DNA of 64,000 nt, taken from NCBI RefSeq assembly GCF_000312365.2, contig NZ_HG003686.1, forward strand, positions 403,443-467,442, in the 5' to 3' direction. This DNA is from Anaerococcus provencensis (GTDB taxonomy: Bacteria; Bacillota; Clostridia; Tissierellales; Peptoniphilaceae). Positions 1 through 8,647 of this stretch are shown here, in pieces; the stretch's first letter is position 1; every line of letters begins with the position of its first letter. A program made the translations under genes and the position numbers. The notes beneath the pieces are model-generated. The model was not told where the DNA came from, did no database searches, and worked only from the letters and a program-made list of their open reading frames with translations.

Positions 1-1
1 C

Positions 2-598
2 ACAGCAAATTATTATTTGGCAAAAACAATATTAATAGCCTTTGTTGCGACTATTCTTTCAGATTCCTTTAAGGGAATTGACACGGGAGTCTTTATTTTA
101 AATGCACTTGTAAGGGTGGACAAAAATGTAATGGCACTTTTGTTTGGAATTATCTTTGCTGAAATTGGATTTTTGGAAAGAGAGCCACTTAACAAAGGAA
201 ATTCATTTGGATTTTTGATGGGCGCCCTCATGTCAGTTATCTACGGTGGCCTTGCTGGTGCTAGCCCACAAGATGTCTTTGAAATATTAGTCCCTATAGC
301 TGTTTGTTTGATCATAGGAACTATAGGCATAGGCATCATGTCCATAATTGTCGGCAAAATCCTAAAAATCAGACCTTGGATGGCCTTTGGAATTGGCCTA
401 TCAGCCCTTTTTGGCTTTCCAGGAACCTATATAGTTTCCCAGGAAGTTGCAAAGGGAGTTAGTGATAACGAAGAAGATAGAGAGTTGATATTATCGCAAA
501 TTTTGCCTAAAATGTTAGTAGCAGGATTTGTTACAGTATCCATTGGTTCTGTTGTATTAGCAGGAATCCTAGCACCAATGCTTAGCCCTGCTATATAA
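2..598 (+). CDS. Integral membrane transporter, 3' part only
   Basis: The reading frame is open from the first bases of the window, so the N-terminus lies outside it. The visible 199 codons hold about five strongly hydrophobic segments separated by short loops, including a glycine-rich stretch with FGFPGTYIVSQEVAKG and an acidic loop (DNEEDRE) before the last helices. I do not recognise a named family with confidence. The stop is 21 bp before an M20D amidohydrolase gene with a good ribosome binding site, so the two are probably co-transcribed. By analogy with other transporter and amidohydrolase pairs, the transporter may bring in the substrate of the hydrolase; that is inference. Confidence 0.6.
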   Translation, partial: TANYYLAKTILIAFVATILSDSFKGIDTGVFILNALVRVDKNVMALLFGIIFAEIGFLEREPLNKGNSFGFLMGALMSVIYGGLAGASPQDVFEILVPIAVCLIIGTIGIGIMSIIVGKILKIRPWMAFGIGLSALFGFPGTYIVSQEVAKGVSDNEEDRELILSQILPKMLVAGFVTVSIGSVVLAGILAPMLSPAI

Positions 599-619
599 GA
601 TAAATTATAAGGAGATAAA

Positions 620-1801
620 ATGAACATAAAAGAATTAGTTAGTAAAAATGAAGCTTACATTGTAGAAATGAGAAGATATTTCCATATGCACCCTGAGCTT
701 TCTTTTGAGGAATTTGAAACTACAAAAAGGATAGCAGAAGAGCTTGATAAAATGGGAATCCCTTATGAAATACCAGAAGAAGAACCAAGAACTGGTGTAA
801 TTGGCCGGATAGAAGGCGGCAAGCCAGGCAAAACTGTTGCCCTAAGAGCAGACATAGATGCCCTAAATGTTAGCGAGAAAAATGATGTGGAATACAAGTC
901 ACAAAACGAGGGCAAGATGCACGCATGTGGCCACGATTCTCACATGGCAATGCTTCTTGGCGCTGCAAAGATTCTAAACGAAGTTAAAGATGAGCTTTGT
1001 GGCAAGGTATATTTGATATTCCAACCAGCTGAAGAAGTTGGTCTAGGTGCCAAATATATGATAAGACAAGGAAATTGGTATGAAGAAACTGACAATATCT
1101 ACGGATCTCACATCTGGTCAGGTCTAGAGACAGGAAAGATTTCTGTAGAAGCTGGTGATAGGATGGCAGCTGCTGATAGATTTACCATTACTATAAAGGG
1201 AAAATCTGGCCACGGTTCCTTGCCAAATGAAACTGTAGATGCGGTAGTAGTAGGAGCTGCAGTTATTCAAAACCTACAACAATTAGTAGCGAGAAACTAC
1301 TCTCCACTTGATTCAGTGACAGTAACTGTGGGATCTTTCCATAGTGGCAATAGATTTAATATCATAGCAGGCGAAGCTACTATGGAAGGAACCAATAGAT
1401 ATTTCTCAAGAGAAATTGGCGCTAAAATAGAAGATGATATGAGAAGGGTTATAAAGGGAGTGTGTGATGCTTATGGGGCAACATACGAGCTTGATTACCA
1501 ATATATCCTAGGACCAACAATCAACGATGAAGCTTCTTCAATTATAGCTACAAATGCAATCGAAAAATTTGCTGGTAAAGACATACTTAAAAATATGCAA
1601 AAGACAACTGGAGGAGAAGACTTCTCTTACTATCTTGAAAATAAACCAGGTTGTTTTGGCTTTGTAGGATCTAGAAATCCTGACCTAGGCACAGACTACC
1701 CACATCATAATGAAAGATTCAATATCGACGAATCTGCCCTTGCAAATGGTGCAGGAACATATGCCCAATATGCTATTGACTTTTTAAATAGTGACAACTA
1801 A
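620..1801 (+). CDS. M20D-family amidohydrolase (N-acyl-amino-acid or aminobenzoyl-glutamate type)
   Basis: 393 aa, the usual length for cytosolic metal-dependent M20D amidohydrolases, which cleave N-acylated amino acids or related amides. Family landmarks are present: MHPELSFEE near residue 23, the metal-binding stretch ALRADIDAL near residue 89, HACGHDSHMAMLLGAA near residue 102, FQPAEEVGLGAKYM near 136, the dimerisation-domain GKSGHGSLP near 193, and the late metal-ligand region TTGGEDFSYY near 329. The start is an ATG preceded by AAGGAGATAAA. It follows a membrane transporter gene and is closed by a hairpin terminator, so the two form a short operon. The exact acyl substrate cannot be read from sequence. 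Confidence 0.85.
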   Translation: MNIKELVSKNEAYIVEMRRYFHMHPELSFEEFETTKRIAEELDKMGIPYEIPEEEPRTGVIGRIEGGKPGKTVALRADIDALNVSEKNDVEYKSQNEGKMHACGHDSHMAMLLGAAKILNEVKDELCGKVYLIFQPAEEVGLGAKYMIRQGNWYEETDNIYGSHIWSGLETGKISVEAGDRMAAADRFTITIKGKSGHGSLPNETVDAVVVGAAVIQNLQQLVARNYSPLDSVTVTVGSFHSGNRFNIIAGEATMEGTNRYFSREIGAKIEDDMRRVIKGVCDAYGATYELDYQYILGPTINDEASSIIATNAIEKFAGKDILKNMQKTTGGEDFSYYLENKPGCFGFVGSRNPDLGTDYPHHNERFNIDESALANGAGTYAQYAIDFLNSDN

Positions 1802-1813
1802 AGAATAATTTGT

Positions 1814-1845
1814 AAAAACTGGCTCTTTTATAGGGTCAGTTTTTT
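1814..1845 (+). terminator. Rho-independent terminator after the amidohydrolase
   Basis: An imperfect stem, AAACTGGCTC / GGGTCAGTTT, closes a short T-rich loop and runs into six or more T residues. It separates the amidohydrolase operon from the ABC transporter operon. Confidence 0.7.
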
Positions 1846-1978
1846 GGTTTTAAGCTTAATATAGGGTAAGTATATCTTAACAGGATTGGTATATTTGACC
1901 AGTTATTGCAAGCATTTTACTTTGTTTGATAAAATAGAATATAGTAAAGAAAAATAAAGGAAATTAGCAGAGGAAATT

Positions 1979-3046
1979 ATGATAGAGATTCAAGATTTGA
2001 AGAAAGTTTACGAAAATGGATTTGAAGCCTTAAAGGATATTGATCTAGAGATACCTGACGGTGCCCTTGTGACCTTGCTTGGTCCTTCGGGTTGTGGCAA
2101 ATCTACTATTTTAAATATTATAGCAGGAATCCTAGATCCAACTGGCGGAGATATTTTATTTGACGGCCAGTCTATAATAAACAAACACCCAAAAGATAGG
2201 AATATTGGCATGGTCTTTCAAAACTACGCCCTATATCCCCATATGACAGTACTGGAAAATATTACTTTTCCCCTAACAGTTGGAGATAATAAGATTAGCC
2301 AAAAAGAAGCAAACAAGGTTGCTGAAAAATACATGGACCTTACTTATATCAAGGAGTACAAGGACAAAAAACCAGCCCAACTTTCTGGTGGCCAACAGCA
2401 AAGAGTTGCCATTGCTCGTGCCCTAGTCCAAAATCCAAAGACTCTTTTGATGGACGAACCCCTATCAAATCTCGATGCTAGACTAAGGTTATCTATTCGT
2501 GAAGAGATTAGAAGTATTGTAAAAGATGTTGGAGTCACAACAATATTTGTAACTCACGACCAGGAAGAGGCCCTATCAATTTCTGATTATATAGCCCTAA
2601 TAGATGAGGGAGTCATCCAACAATATGATATCCCACAAAACTTATACTTGGAACCTGCCAATCTTTTTGTGGCCAAATTTATAGGGAACCCAATTATAAA
2701 CACCTACGATATGAAATATCAAGATGGCAAGCTAATATCAAAAGATTTTTCCTTAGATATATTAGACTTTGATCATGGTAGATTCAAGGAAGAACTTAAG
2801 AAGGAAACTTATACCATAGGTATCAGACCAGAGCATTTCAAATTTGATGACAATGGCATAAGTGTAAAAGTCGAAAACATAGAAATGATAGGTAGGTATA
2901 TGATCTTGCACTTTAATTTAAATGGCATTCCATCAAGGATGATAGCCGATTCTAAGCTAAAAATTGAAAAGGATGATATTATAAAAATTGCCATAGATTA
3001 TTCATCAGTCTACCTATTTGAAGAAGATGGAAAGAGAGTTTACTAA
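1979..3046 (+). CDS. Sugar ABC importer ATPase, MalK/UgpC type
   Basis: 355 aa. It energises a carbohydrate importer from the cytosolic side of the membrane. Walker A is GPSGCGKST near residue 36, the Q-loop follows VFQNYALYPHM, the signature is LSGGQQQRVAIARAL near 135, Walker B is LLMDEPLSNLDARLR, and the switch histidine is in THDQEEA. After about residue 240 a regulatory TOBE-like domain follows, as expected for the MalK/UgpC/MsmK group. Its last base is the first base of the next gene's ATG (TAATG overlap), so it is the first gene of a four-gene operon with two permeases and a binding protein. Substrate unknown. Confidence 0.9.
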   Translation: MIEIQDLKKVYENGFEALKDIDLEIPDGALVTLLGPSGCGKSTILNIIAGILDPTGGDILFDGQSIINKHPKDRNIGMVFQNYALYPHMTVLENITFPLTVGDNKISQKEANKVAEKYMDLTYIKEYKDKKPAQLSGGQQQRVAIARALVQNPKTLLMDEPLSNLDARLRLSIREEIRSIVKDVGVTTIFVTHDQEEALSISDYIALIDEGVIQQYDIPQNLYLEPANLFVAKFIGNPIINTYDMKYQDGKLISKDFSLDILDFDHGRFKEELKKETYTIGIRPEHFKFDDNGISVKVENIEMIGRYMILHFNLNGIPSRMIADSKLKIEKDDIIKIAIDYSSVYLFEEDGKRVY

Positions 3047-3930
3047 TGAAAGGGAAAGGATCTTACAGGGCGGAAAACTCGCCTAGAGCTTGGCTCTACC
3101 TACTGCCAGCCATAATTTTCATAGGGATTTTTACTATCTACCCACTTTTTAGGACCTTTTTTATGTCCCTTGAGTCCAATAGTATCCTAGATCCCAAATT
3201 TATAGGTCTTTCAAACTATCCCATAGTTTTAAGGGACCCGCAATTTAAGCTGGCTATGAAAAACACCTTTATCTACGCAGTAACCGTCGTGCCGATATCA
3301 CTTATAATTTCAATGGTAATTGCCCTGATACTTTATGAGAAAGTAAAAGGATCTAAGTTTTTTGAAACAATATTTTTTATCCCTTACCTTACAAGTGTCA
3401 TAGCAATAGGTATTGTCTTTAGATACCTACTAAATGGCCAGTATGGATTCTTAAATTATTTTTTGGGATTTTTTGGCGTAGGGCCTTATGATTTCCTAAA
3501 CAATAGAGACTATAATATGCCAGCTCTAATCATATTTGGAGTATGGAATGCCCTTGCCTTTAACATAATAGTAATTTTGGCGGGTCTTCGCGGGATCGAT
3601 AAGAACTATTATAGGGTTGCTGAGACTTTTGGTGCAACAAAGAGCGAGCAGTTTTTTAGGATTACCTTGCCAGAGCTTAAGGAAATTATAACTTTCCTAT
3701 TTTTGACAAGCTTTATCCAAGCATTCAAGATATACGCTGGAGTCTTCGCCCTATTTAATGGCAAGGCAGGTGTTGGCAACAGGCTTGTTACAGCAGTTTT
3801 CTATATTTACAATAAGTTTTATGTAGAATATCGATATGGGCACGCCATGGCAGCAGCAGTTATTCTGTTCTTGATGCTTTTGGTTTTAACTTTTGCTCAG
3901 AGAAAGATCATAGAAAGGTTAACAAAATAG
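3046..3930 (+). CDS. Sugar ABC transporter permease, MalF/UgpA type
   Basis: 294 aa with six predicted membrane helices. The first follows a short basic N-terminus (RAWLYLLPAIIFIGIFTIYPL), which is typical of UgpA-like permeases. The EAA coupling loop is visible as VAETFGATKSEQFFRITLPEL near residue 190, the site that docks onto the ATPase. It overlaps the ATPase gene by one base and is 7 bp from the second permease, so expression is coupled. The substrate is presumably an oligosaccharide or glycerol-phosphate-like compound, but nothing in the sequence fixes it. Confidence 0.88.
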   Translation: MKGKGSYRAENSPRAWLYLLPAIIFIGIFTIYPLFRTFFMSLESNSILDPKFIGLSNYPIVLRDPQFKLAMKNTFIYAVTVVPISLIISMVIALILYEKVKGSKFFETIFFIPYLTSVIAIGIVFRYLLNGQYGFLNYFLGFFGVGPYDFLNNRDYNMPALIIFGVWNALAFNIIVILAGLRGIDKNYYRVAETFGATKSEQFFRITLPELKEIITFLFLTSFIQAFKIYAGVFALFNGKAGVGNRLVTAVFYIYNKFYVEYRYGHAMAAAVILFLMLLVLTFAQRKIIERLTK

Positions 3931-3937
3931 GTGGCTT

Positions 3938-4756
3938 ATGAATAAAGTTTTAAAAGTAATTTCATATATTTTTATTATAATAATGGCTATTGTCACCCTA
4001 TTTCCTTTCTTTTATATGATTTCATCAGCTTTGATGACTTTCCAAGAAGTGACAGCCATACCTCCAAAGCTAATTCCAGAAAGTCCACAATTAGAAAACT
4101 TCAAAGAAGCTATGAAGGTGGCACCTTTTGGCAGATATTTCCTAAATACAGTCTTTGTAACTGTCATAAATACTTTGGGAACACTTACTACTACTACGCT
4201 TGCAGCCTTTGCGATTAATTTTTTGAACTTTAAACACAAAAATTGGATAGAAAATATTCTCCTATCCCTACTTATGATTCCCTTTGAAATCATAGTTTTT
4301 ACCAATTTTAGAACCATTGCCAAGCTTTCACTCTTGGATAGCTATTGGGCCTTGATCTTGCCTTTCTTGGCAAGTGTCTTCTATATAATATATCTAAGAC
4401 AGTTTTTAAGGTCTATACCAATGGATTATTACAATGCAGCTAAAGTTGACGGGGCAAGTGATTTTGAATTTATAAGAAGAGTTATGATTCCGCTTTCCAA
4501 ATCAACCCTCTTTACCATTGGCCTACTAAATTTCATAGCTGGTTGGAATTCTTTCTTGTGGCCAATACTTGTAACAAATACAAAAAATATGAGGATGATA
4601 AGTAATGGTTTATCAGCCTTTGCAACCGAAGCAGGATCTTATATTCACTTGCAGATGGCAGCATCTACCATAACAATACTTCCTATATTGATCCTATATT
4701 TCATATTTAGAAAGCAAATATTGGAAGGAGTTGCCTATGGAGGTTTAAAAGGCTAG
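3938..4756 (+). CDS. Sugar ABC transporter permease, MalG/UgpE type
   Basis: 272 aa, six membrane helices, and the EAA loop AAKVDGASDFEFIRRVMIPL near residue 165. The C-terminal pattern VAYGGLKG, a glycine-rich end after the last helix, is a common mark of MalG-type permeases. It partners the preceding permease to form the translocation pore; the binding protein follows 58 bp downstream. Confidence 0.88.
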   Translation: MNKVLKVISYIFIIIMAIVTLFPFFYMISSALMTFQEVTAIPPKLIPESPQLENFKEAMKVAPFGRYFLNTVFVTVINTLGTLTTTTLAAFAINFLNFKHKNWIENILLSLLMIPFEIIVFTNFRTIAKLSLLDSYWALILPFLASVFYIIYLRQFLRSIPMDYYNAAKVDGASDFEFIRRVMIPLSKSTLFTIGLLNFIAGWNSFLWPILVTNTKNMRMISNGLSAFATEAGSYIHLQMAASTITILPILILYFIFRKQILEGVAYGGLKG

Positions 4757-4814
4757 CATTATTTTAATTAATGGGTATAAAAAAAGTGTAATGATAAGAA
4801 AAAAAGGAGATTTT

Positions 4815-6185
4815 ATGAAAAAGAAAGTTACTTCATTACTAATGAGCTTAATGCTCTCACTATTTGTTCTAACTGCTTGTGGCAACAATGGCCAAGAAGC
4901 TAAAGAACCTGCAGAAACCAATACACAAACAGAAGAAACTGCAGAAAGTACAGAAGAAGAAAGTACTGACCAAGAGGCTGATACTGAAGAAGCCAAAGAA
5001 GAAGATGCGACAGATGATAACGCATCTGGCGAAGCTACAGAAATAGTATTCTGGCATGCAATGGGTGGTGGACAAGGTGAAGCTTTGGAAAAATTGGTAA
5101 AACAATTTGAAGATGAAAATCCAAACATCAAAGTTAACCTACAAAACCAAGGTAACTACGGAGATTTAAACCAAATCTTAGTTGCAACTATGCAATCACC
5201 ACAAGACTTACCAACCATTACTCAAGCATATCCTGACTGGATGTTACAATTTCAAAGTGCAGACCTTGTAACAGACCTTACAGATATGGTAAAGGGTGAC
5301 AATGGCATCGAAGATTACGAAGATATCCTTCCAGGTGTTCGTGAAGAAATCGAAGAAGATGGCAAGATTATGGGTCTTCCATTTAACAAATCTACAGAAG
5401 TTTTATGGTACAACAAAACTTTGTTTGACGAACTAGGACTTGAAGTACCAACAACTTATGAAGAACTAGAAGAAGTTTCTAAAAAGATTAAGGAAGAAAA
5501 AGACATACCAGGAGTTGGTTTCGATTCACTTCCTAACTACTATGCAACATATATGCACAATAACGGCGTGGAAATGGATCAAGATCTTGATGTAGCGGGA
5601 GACGAATCAGTAGCAGCTGTAGAATACTACCAAAAAGGTATCAAGGAAGGATACTTCAGGATAGCAGGAACTGACCAATATATGTCTGGCCCATTTGCCA
5701 ATGAACAAGTAGGAGCTTACATCGGTTCAAACGCTGGTGAAGTTTATGTAAAAGATGGGGTAGAAGGCAAATTTGAATACGCAGCTGCACCTTATCCAGC
5801 AGAATCAAGTGTACAACAAGGTACAAATATCTACATGTTTGAAAATGCAAGCGATGATCAAAAGAAAGCTGCTTTTGAATTTTTGAAATTCTTAGTATCA
5901 AAAGAAAGTCAAATTCAATTTGCTCTTGACACTGGATATATGCCAGCAAGAACAAGTGCTGTTGAAGATAGCAAGTATAAAGATAGTGACTCAGCTATAG
6001 CAAAAATTCTAGCTGATGCAACCAAAAACTTATATTCTAGACCACTTGCACCAGGCAGTCAACAAGCATATAACGACATAGGATCAACACTTGAACAAAT
6101 CCTATCAAATCCAGATGCAGATATTAAAGCAGAACTTGAAGCTTTTGCACCACAATATCAATCAGACTTTTCTGATGCAAACTAG
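4815..6185 (+). CDS. Extracellular solute-binding lipoprotein of the sugar ABC importer
   Basis: The start is placed at 4815 because AAAAAGGAGA sits directly before this ATG; an upstream in-frame ATG at 4791 would add eight residues without improving the signal. The protein (456 aa) begins with a lipoprotein signal peptide ending LFVLTAC, followed by a long Glu/Thr/Ala-rich linker and a type I solute-binding fold with a UgpB-like C-terminal region (IAKILADATKNLYSRPLAPGSQQAYNDI). It should be membrane-anchored outside the cell and hand its sugar to the two upstream permeases. It is the last gene of the operon and ends at a strong hairpin. Confidence 0.88.
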   Translation: MKKKVTSLLMSLMLSLFVLTACGNNGQEAKEPAETNTQTEETAESTEEESTDQEADTEEAKEEDATDDNASGEATEIVFWHAMGGGQGEALEKLVKQFEDENPNIKVNLQNQGNYGDLNQILVATMQSPQDLPTITQAYPDWMLQFQSADLVTDLTDMVKGDNGIEDYEDILPGVREEIEEDGKIMGLPFNKSTEVLWYNKTLFDELGLEVPTTYEELEEVSKKIKEEKDIPGVGFDSLPNYYATYMHNNGVEMDQDLDVAGDESVAAVEYYQKGIKEGYFRIAGTDQYMSGPFANEQVGAYIGSNAGEVYVKDGVEGKFEYAAAPYPAESSVQQGTNIYMFENASDDQKKAAFEFLKFLVSKESQIQFALDTGYMPARTSAVEDSKYKDSDSAIAKILADATKNLYSRPLAPGSQQAYNDIGSTLEQILSNPDADIKAELEAFAPQYQSDFSDAN

Positions 6186-6198
6186 GTAATAGTATTAA

Positions 6199-6229
6199 GA
6201 CTTCCAGGAAATTCCTGGGAGTTTTTTTA
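6199..6229 (+). terminator. Rho-independent terminator of the first ABC operon
   Basis: The stem CTTCCAGGAA / TTCCTGGGAG is followed by seven T residues. Similar CCAGG/CCTGG hairpins recur at 6571-6600 and 8539-8567. Confidence 0.85.
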
Positions 6230-6297
6230 TTTAGAAAATAGTATAATATATTCGTTACTATCCCCAAATCTGGTAACAGAAAGGGGGTGAGTCCAGC

Positions 6298-6408
6298 ATG
6301 AAGGATCTATTTATAGACCTATTCTATTCTATTACAGTTTCTATCATGGCAGGAGTAATTAGTCACTACATCTGCAAACGGCTAGATAGAAGCGGTGAAT
6401 ATAACTAG
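6298..6408 (+). CDS. 36-aa membrane peptide, candidate type I toxin
   Basis: A short gene: ATG at 6298, TAG at 6406-6408. It has an unusually strong ribosome binding site (AAGGGGGTGA, 6281-6290) seven bases upstream and a TATAAT at 6242-6247. The product has one hydrophobic helix running from LFYSITVSIMAGVISHYI into a charged tail with CKRLDRSGEYN. This hydrophobic helix followed by K/R-x-LD and a polar tail resembles the small membrane peptides of Firmicutes type I toxin-antitoxin loci. It sits alone between two terminators, and a promoter on the opposite strand faces it. The toxin function is inferred from size, layout and topology; it could also be an unrelated small membrane protein. Confidence 0.6.
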   Translation: MKDLFIDLFYSITVSIMAGVISHYICKRLDRSGEYN

Positions 6409-6409
6409 C

Positions 6410-6481
6410 CTAAAAAAAGACTGGAGCAGCCACTCCAGTCTTTTTATGCGTCCAACATGATTGAACTCTATTCTTTTAGTC
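6410..6481 (-). ncRNA. Candidate antisense (antitoxin) RNA of about 70 nt
   Basis: On the minus strand a TATAAT lies at 6493-6488, with a weak -35 (TTGTTT, 6516-6511) 17 bp upstream. Transcription from it would start near 6481 and end at the bidirectional hairpin 6412-6446, giving a short RNA complementary to the 3' end of the small peptide mRNA. No open frame fits in it. The ends are estimates; the RNA itself is inferred. Confidence 0.4.
6412..6446. terminator. Bidirectional terminator shared by the small peptide gene and an opposing transcript
   Basis: A perfect stem AGACTGGAG / CTCCAGTCT is flanked by an A-run on the left and a T-run on the right, so it can terminate transcripts from both strands. 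This is the expected arrangement for convergent toxin and antitoxin RNAs. Confidence 0.85.
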
Positions 6482-6487
6482 GATAAC

Positions 6488-6516
6488 ATTATACGTCCTA
6501 AACAAACAAAAAACAA
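6488..6516 (-). promoter_or_regulatory. Putative promoter for the antisense RNA
   Basis: Perfect -10 TATAAT and a weak -35 TTGTTT at 17 bp spacing, reading leftwards towards the small peptide gene. Confidence 0.45.
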
Positions 6517-6570
6517 CCCTGCGTTAAATCCTATTTTTTGAGCTTATCTTAAATTTGAATTCGATTCAAT

Positions 6571-6600
6571 TCCAGGCTTATCCTGGGAGTCTTTTTTTAT
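6571..6600 (+). terminator. Orphan terminator-like hairpin
   Basis: A TTCCAGG / CCTGGGA stem followed by seven T residues, close in sequence to the hairpin at 6199-6229. No gene on the plus strand ends here. The bases between the small peptide locus and this hairpin (6450-6560) hold no other gene I can support. Confidence 0.55.
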
Positions 6601-6667
6601 GTTTATAAATAAAAGATACTAACTATACATTTATGCGAAAATTTTGGAATAAATATTTCATAATGTG

Positions 6668-6722
6668 TTGACAAAAAATATACAACTGTTATACTTTTAT
6701 TAGAACTATGAAAACGAAATCA
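6668..6722 (+). promoter_or_regulatory. Promoter plus cre-like operator of the C69 peptidase gene
   Basis: A -35 TTGACA (6668-6673) and -10 TATACT (6690-6695) are spaced by 16 bp. The 14-mer TGAAAACGAAATCA at 6709-6722 differs at one position from the CcpA cre consensus TGWAANCGNTNWCA and lies just after the expected transcription start, where a bound repressor would block elongation. CcpA binding is inferred from the match only. Confidence 0.55.
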
Positions 6723-6745
6723 TTAGTAGTTTTAAGGGAGGAAAA

Positions 6746-8524
6746 ATGAAAAAGTTTCATAAAATAATGAATATTGGTCTAGCATCAATGTTGGTATTCT
6801 CAATGACTACACCAGTATTTGCTTGTACAGGTCTATATGTAGGAAGTGAAGAGTCTGAAAACGGTAGTACATACTATGGTAGAAGTGAAGACTTATCAGA
6901 CAACCAAACCAAAATCTTTGGTATTTCCGAAGAAAAGAAATACGATAAAGGCACAATGTACAAGGATGCCGATGGTTTTGAAATGGAAATGCCAGAAGAA
7001 ACTTACAAATATACCTATATAAGAGACTCAAACGAAGCAACTCCAGAACCAGTTGACCAAGACGGAAATGTAGTTGGCCAAGCTTATGGAGAAGTTGGTG
7101 TCAACGAACACGGTGTTGGAATGACAGCAACAGTTTCCACATATTATAACGAAAAAGCAAAAGAAGCTGACCCACTAGTAGAAGGTGGATTTACAGAAGT
7201 TTCTCTACAAAGTGTAACTCTTGGTCAATCTAAAACTGCTAGAGAAGGTATAGAAAATATAGCAAAAATCATAGATGAACACGGAGCTGGCGAAAACAAC
7301 TCCCTAATGATCGGTGATGGAAATGAAGTTTGGCACATGGATATCCTATCTGGCCACCAATATATAGCTATCAAAATGCCAAAAGATAAGGTAGTTGTAC
7401 AACCAAATATGTTCGTAATGAGAGGCGTTGACCTTAACGATACAGAAAATGTTATCTACTCAAAAGACCTTATGAACTTAGCTGAGAAAAACGGTTTCTT
7501 AGTAAAAGATGAAAATGGCAATATTGATATTACAAGAACTTATGCAGCAGAAGTTGCAAAAGGAAGCGCAACAAGATATTGGCAAGGACTAAACTATATA
7601 GATCCTGAACTTACAAAAGATCTTAAAGTAGAAGATATCACAAACGATTCTGGCAACGTAGATATGTTTAGAGATGCTAACAGAAAGCTTACAACTCTTG
7701 AAGTTTTAAATATTCTAAAACAAAGAGGAATCGGAACACAATACGACTCTACAAAAGATAAAAATATTTATCCAATAGGCAACAAAAATCAAATGGAAGT
7801 TCACGTTCTAGAACAACGTAAAAATATGCCAAAAGAACTTGCAACACTTCAATGGTTAGGAATCGCAGATGCATCATATACAATCTATGTTCCATACTAT
7901 GCAGCAATGATTAACGATGTTCACGAAAAATATAAGCCAGAAGTAACAAAAGTTGGTGATGACAACTTTAACGGCCTATTTAACGAACTAAACACTCTTG
8001 GTATGTCAAATTATGACCTTGACCTAGATTCTGGTATGCAAGCTTATATAGAAAAAGTTCAACAATCAATAATCGACCAACAAAAAGATGTTGATGCACA
8101 AATGCTAAAACTTCTAAACGAAAATCCAGAACTAGCTAGCCAAAAAGCAACAGATATATCAATAAATCTTGCAGATCAAGTATATAATATTATGTCCAAA
8201 TTTAGAGACGAAGTAAAAGCTTATATTGAAAATGGAGATCACAGCAAGCCATTTGCAGTAAGCGAAGAGCTTTTAGCTATGCTTCCAAACTACAAATTTG
8301 ACAAAGATCAACAAGAAGCTATCAAAGAAATCGAAAAAGAAGTTACTGAAAAAGCAAAAAATACTAAACAAGGCCAACAAAAACAAACAAAGGCTGCAGT
8401 AACAAACAAAGAAGCTAGTACAAAGAACCCAAAAACAGGTATTATGGGAATTTCTAGTCTTGCTCTACTATTAGCAAGTTCAGCAAGCGCATTAGCTTAC
8501 ACAAATAAAAAAGAAGACAAATAA
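6746..8524 (+). CDS. Secreted, sortase-anchored C69-family dipeptidase
   Basis: 592 aa. A signal peptide ends at VFA, leaving Cys27 as the new N-terminus (CTGLYVG); in the C69/PepD family this cysteine is the Ntn-hydrolase nucleophile. The family core follows (YGRSEDLS, VGVNEHGVGMTATVS, GAGENNSLMIGDGNEVWHMDI). After a Lys/Gln-rich spacer, the C-terminus carries NPKTG at about residue 561, a hydrophobic helix and the tail NKKEDK. That is a sortase signal with N in place of the usual L. The enzyme should therefore be linked to the cell wall and act on external peptides. It is monocistronic, with its own promoter, a cre-like site and a terminator. Confidence 0.85.
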   Translation: MKKFHKIMNIGLASMLVFSMTTPVFACTGLYVGSEESENGSTYYGRSEDLSDNQTKIFGISEEKKYDKGTMYKDADGFEMEMPEETYKYTYIRDSNEATPEPVDQDGNVVGQAYGEVGVNEHGVGMTATVSTYYNEKAKEADPLVEGGFTEVSLQSVTLGQSKTAREGIENIAKIIDEHGAGENNSLMIGDGNEVWHMDILSGHQYIAIKMPKDKVVVQPNMFVMRGVDLNDTENVIYSKDLMNLAEKNGFLVKDENGNIDITRTYAAEVAKGSATRYWQGLNYIDPELTKDLKVEDITNDSGNVDMFRDANRKLTTLEVLNILKQRGIGTQYDSTKDKNIYPIGNKNQMEVHVLEQRKNMPKELATLQWLGIADASYTIYVPYYAAMINDVHEKYKPEVTKVGDDNFNGLFNELNTLGMSNYDLDLDSGMQAYIEKVQQSIIDQQKDVDAQMLKLLNENPELASQKATDISINLADQVYNIMSKFRDEVKAYIENGDHSKPFAVSEELLAMLPNYKFDKDQQEAIKEIEKEVTEKAKNTKQGQQKQTKAAVTNKEASTKNPKTGIMGISSLALLLASSASALAYTNKKEDK

Positions 8525-8534
8525 TATAAGCTAA

Positions 8535-8567
8535 AGACTCCAGGAGAAACCCTGGAGCCTTTTTTTG
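8535..8567 (+). terminator. Rho-independent terminator of the C69 peptidase gene
   Basis: Perfect stem CTCCAGG / CCTGGAG around AGAAA, followed by CC and seven T residues. Confidence 0.88.
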
Positions 8568-8647
8568 CAAAATTTTAGCTTGAAAATTTAATGGAGAATT
8601 GTAAAATAAGAATAAGAATCTATTGATTCTATTTTTTAAAAAGAAAA

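Noticed and set aside
4880..5040. Short repeated GAAGAA/ACAGAA runs in lipoprotein genes as DNA tandem repeats
   Set aside because: They encode acidic Glu/Thr spacers after the lipobox in every lipoprotein of the window and are explained by protein composition.
4745..5131. A 128-codon Ser-rich open frame on the minus strand opposite the first binding lipoprotein
   Set aside because: It mirrors the Glu/Thr-rich linker of the real gene (GAA/ACA codons read as TTC/TGT), has no ribosome site and no recognisable domain.
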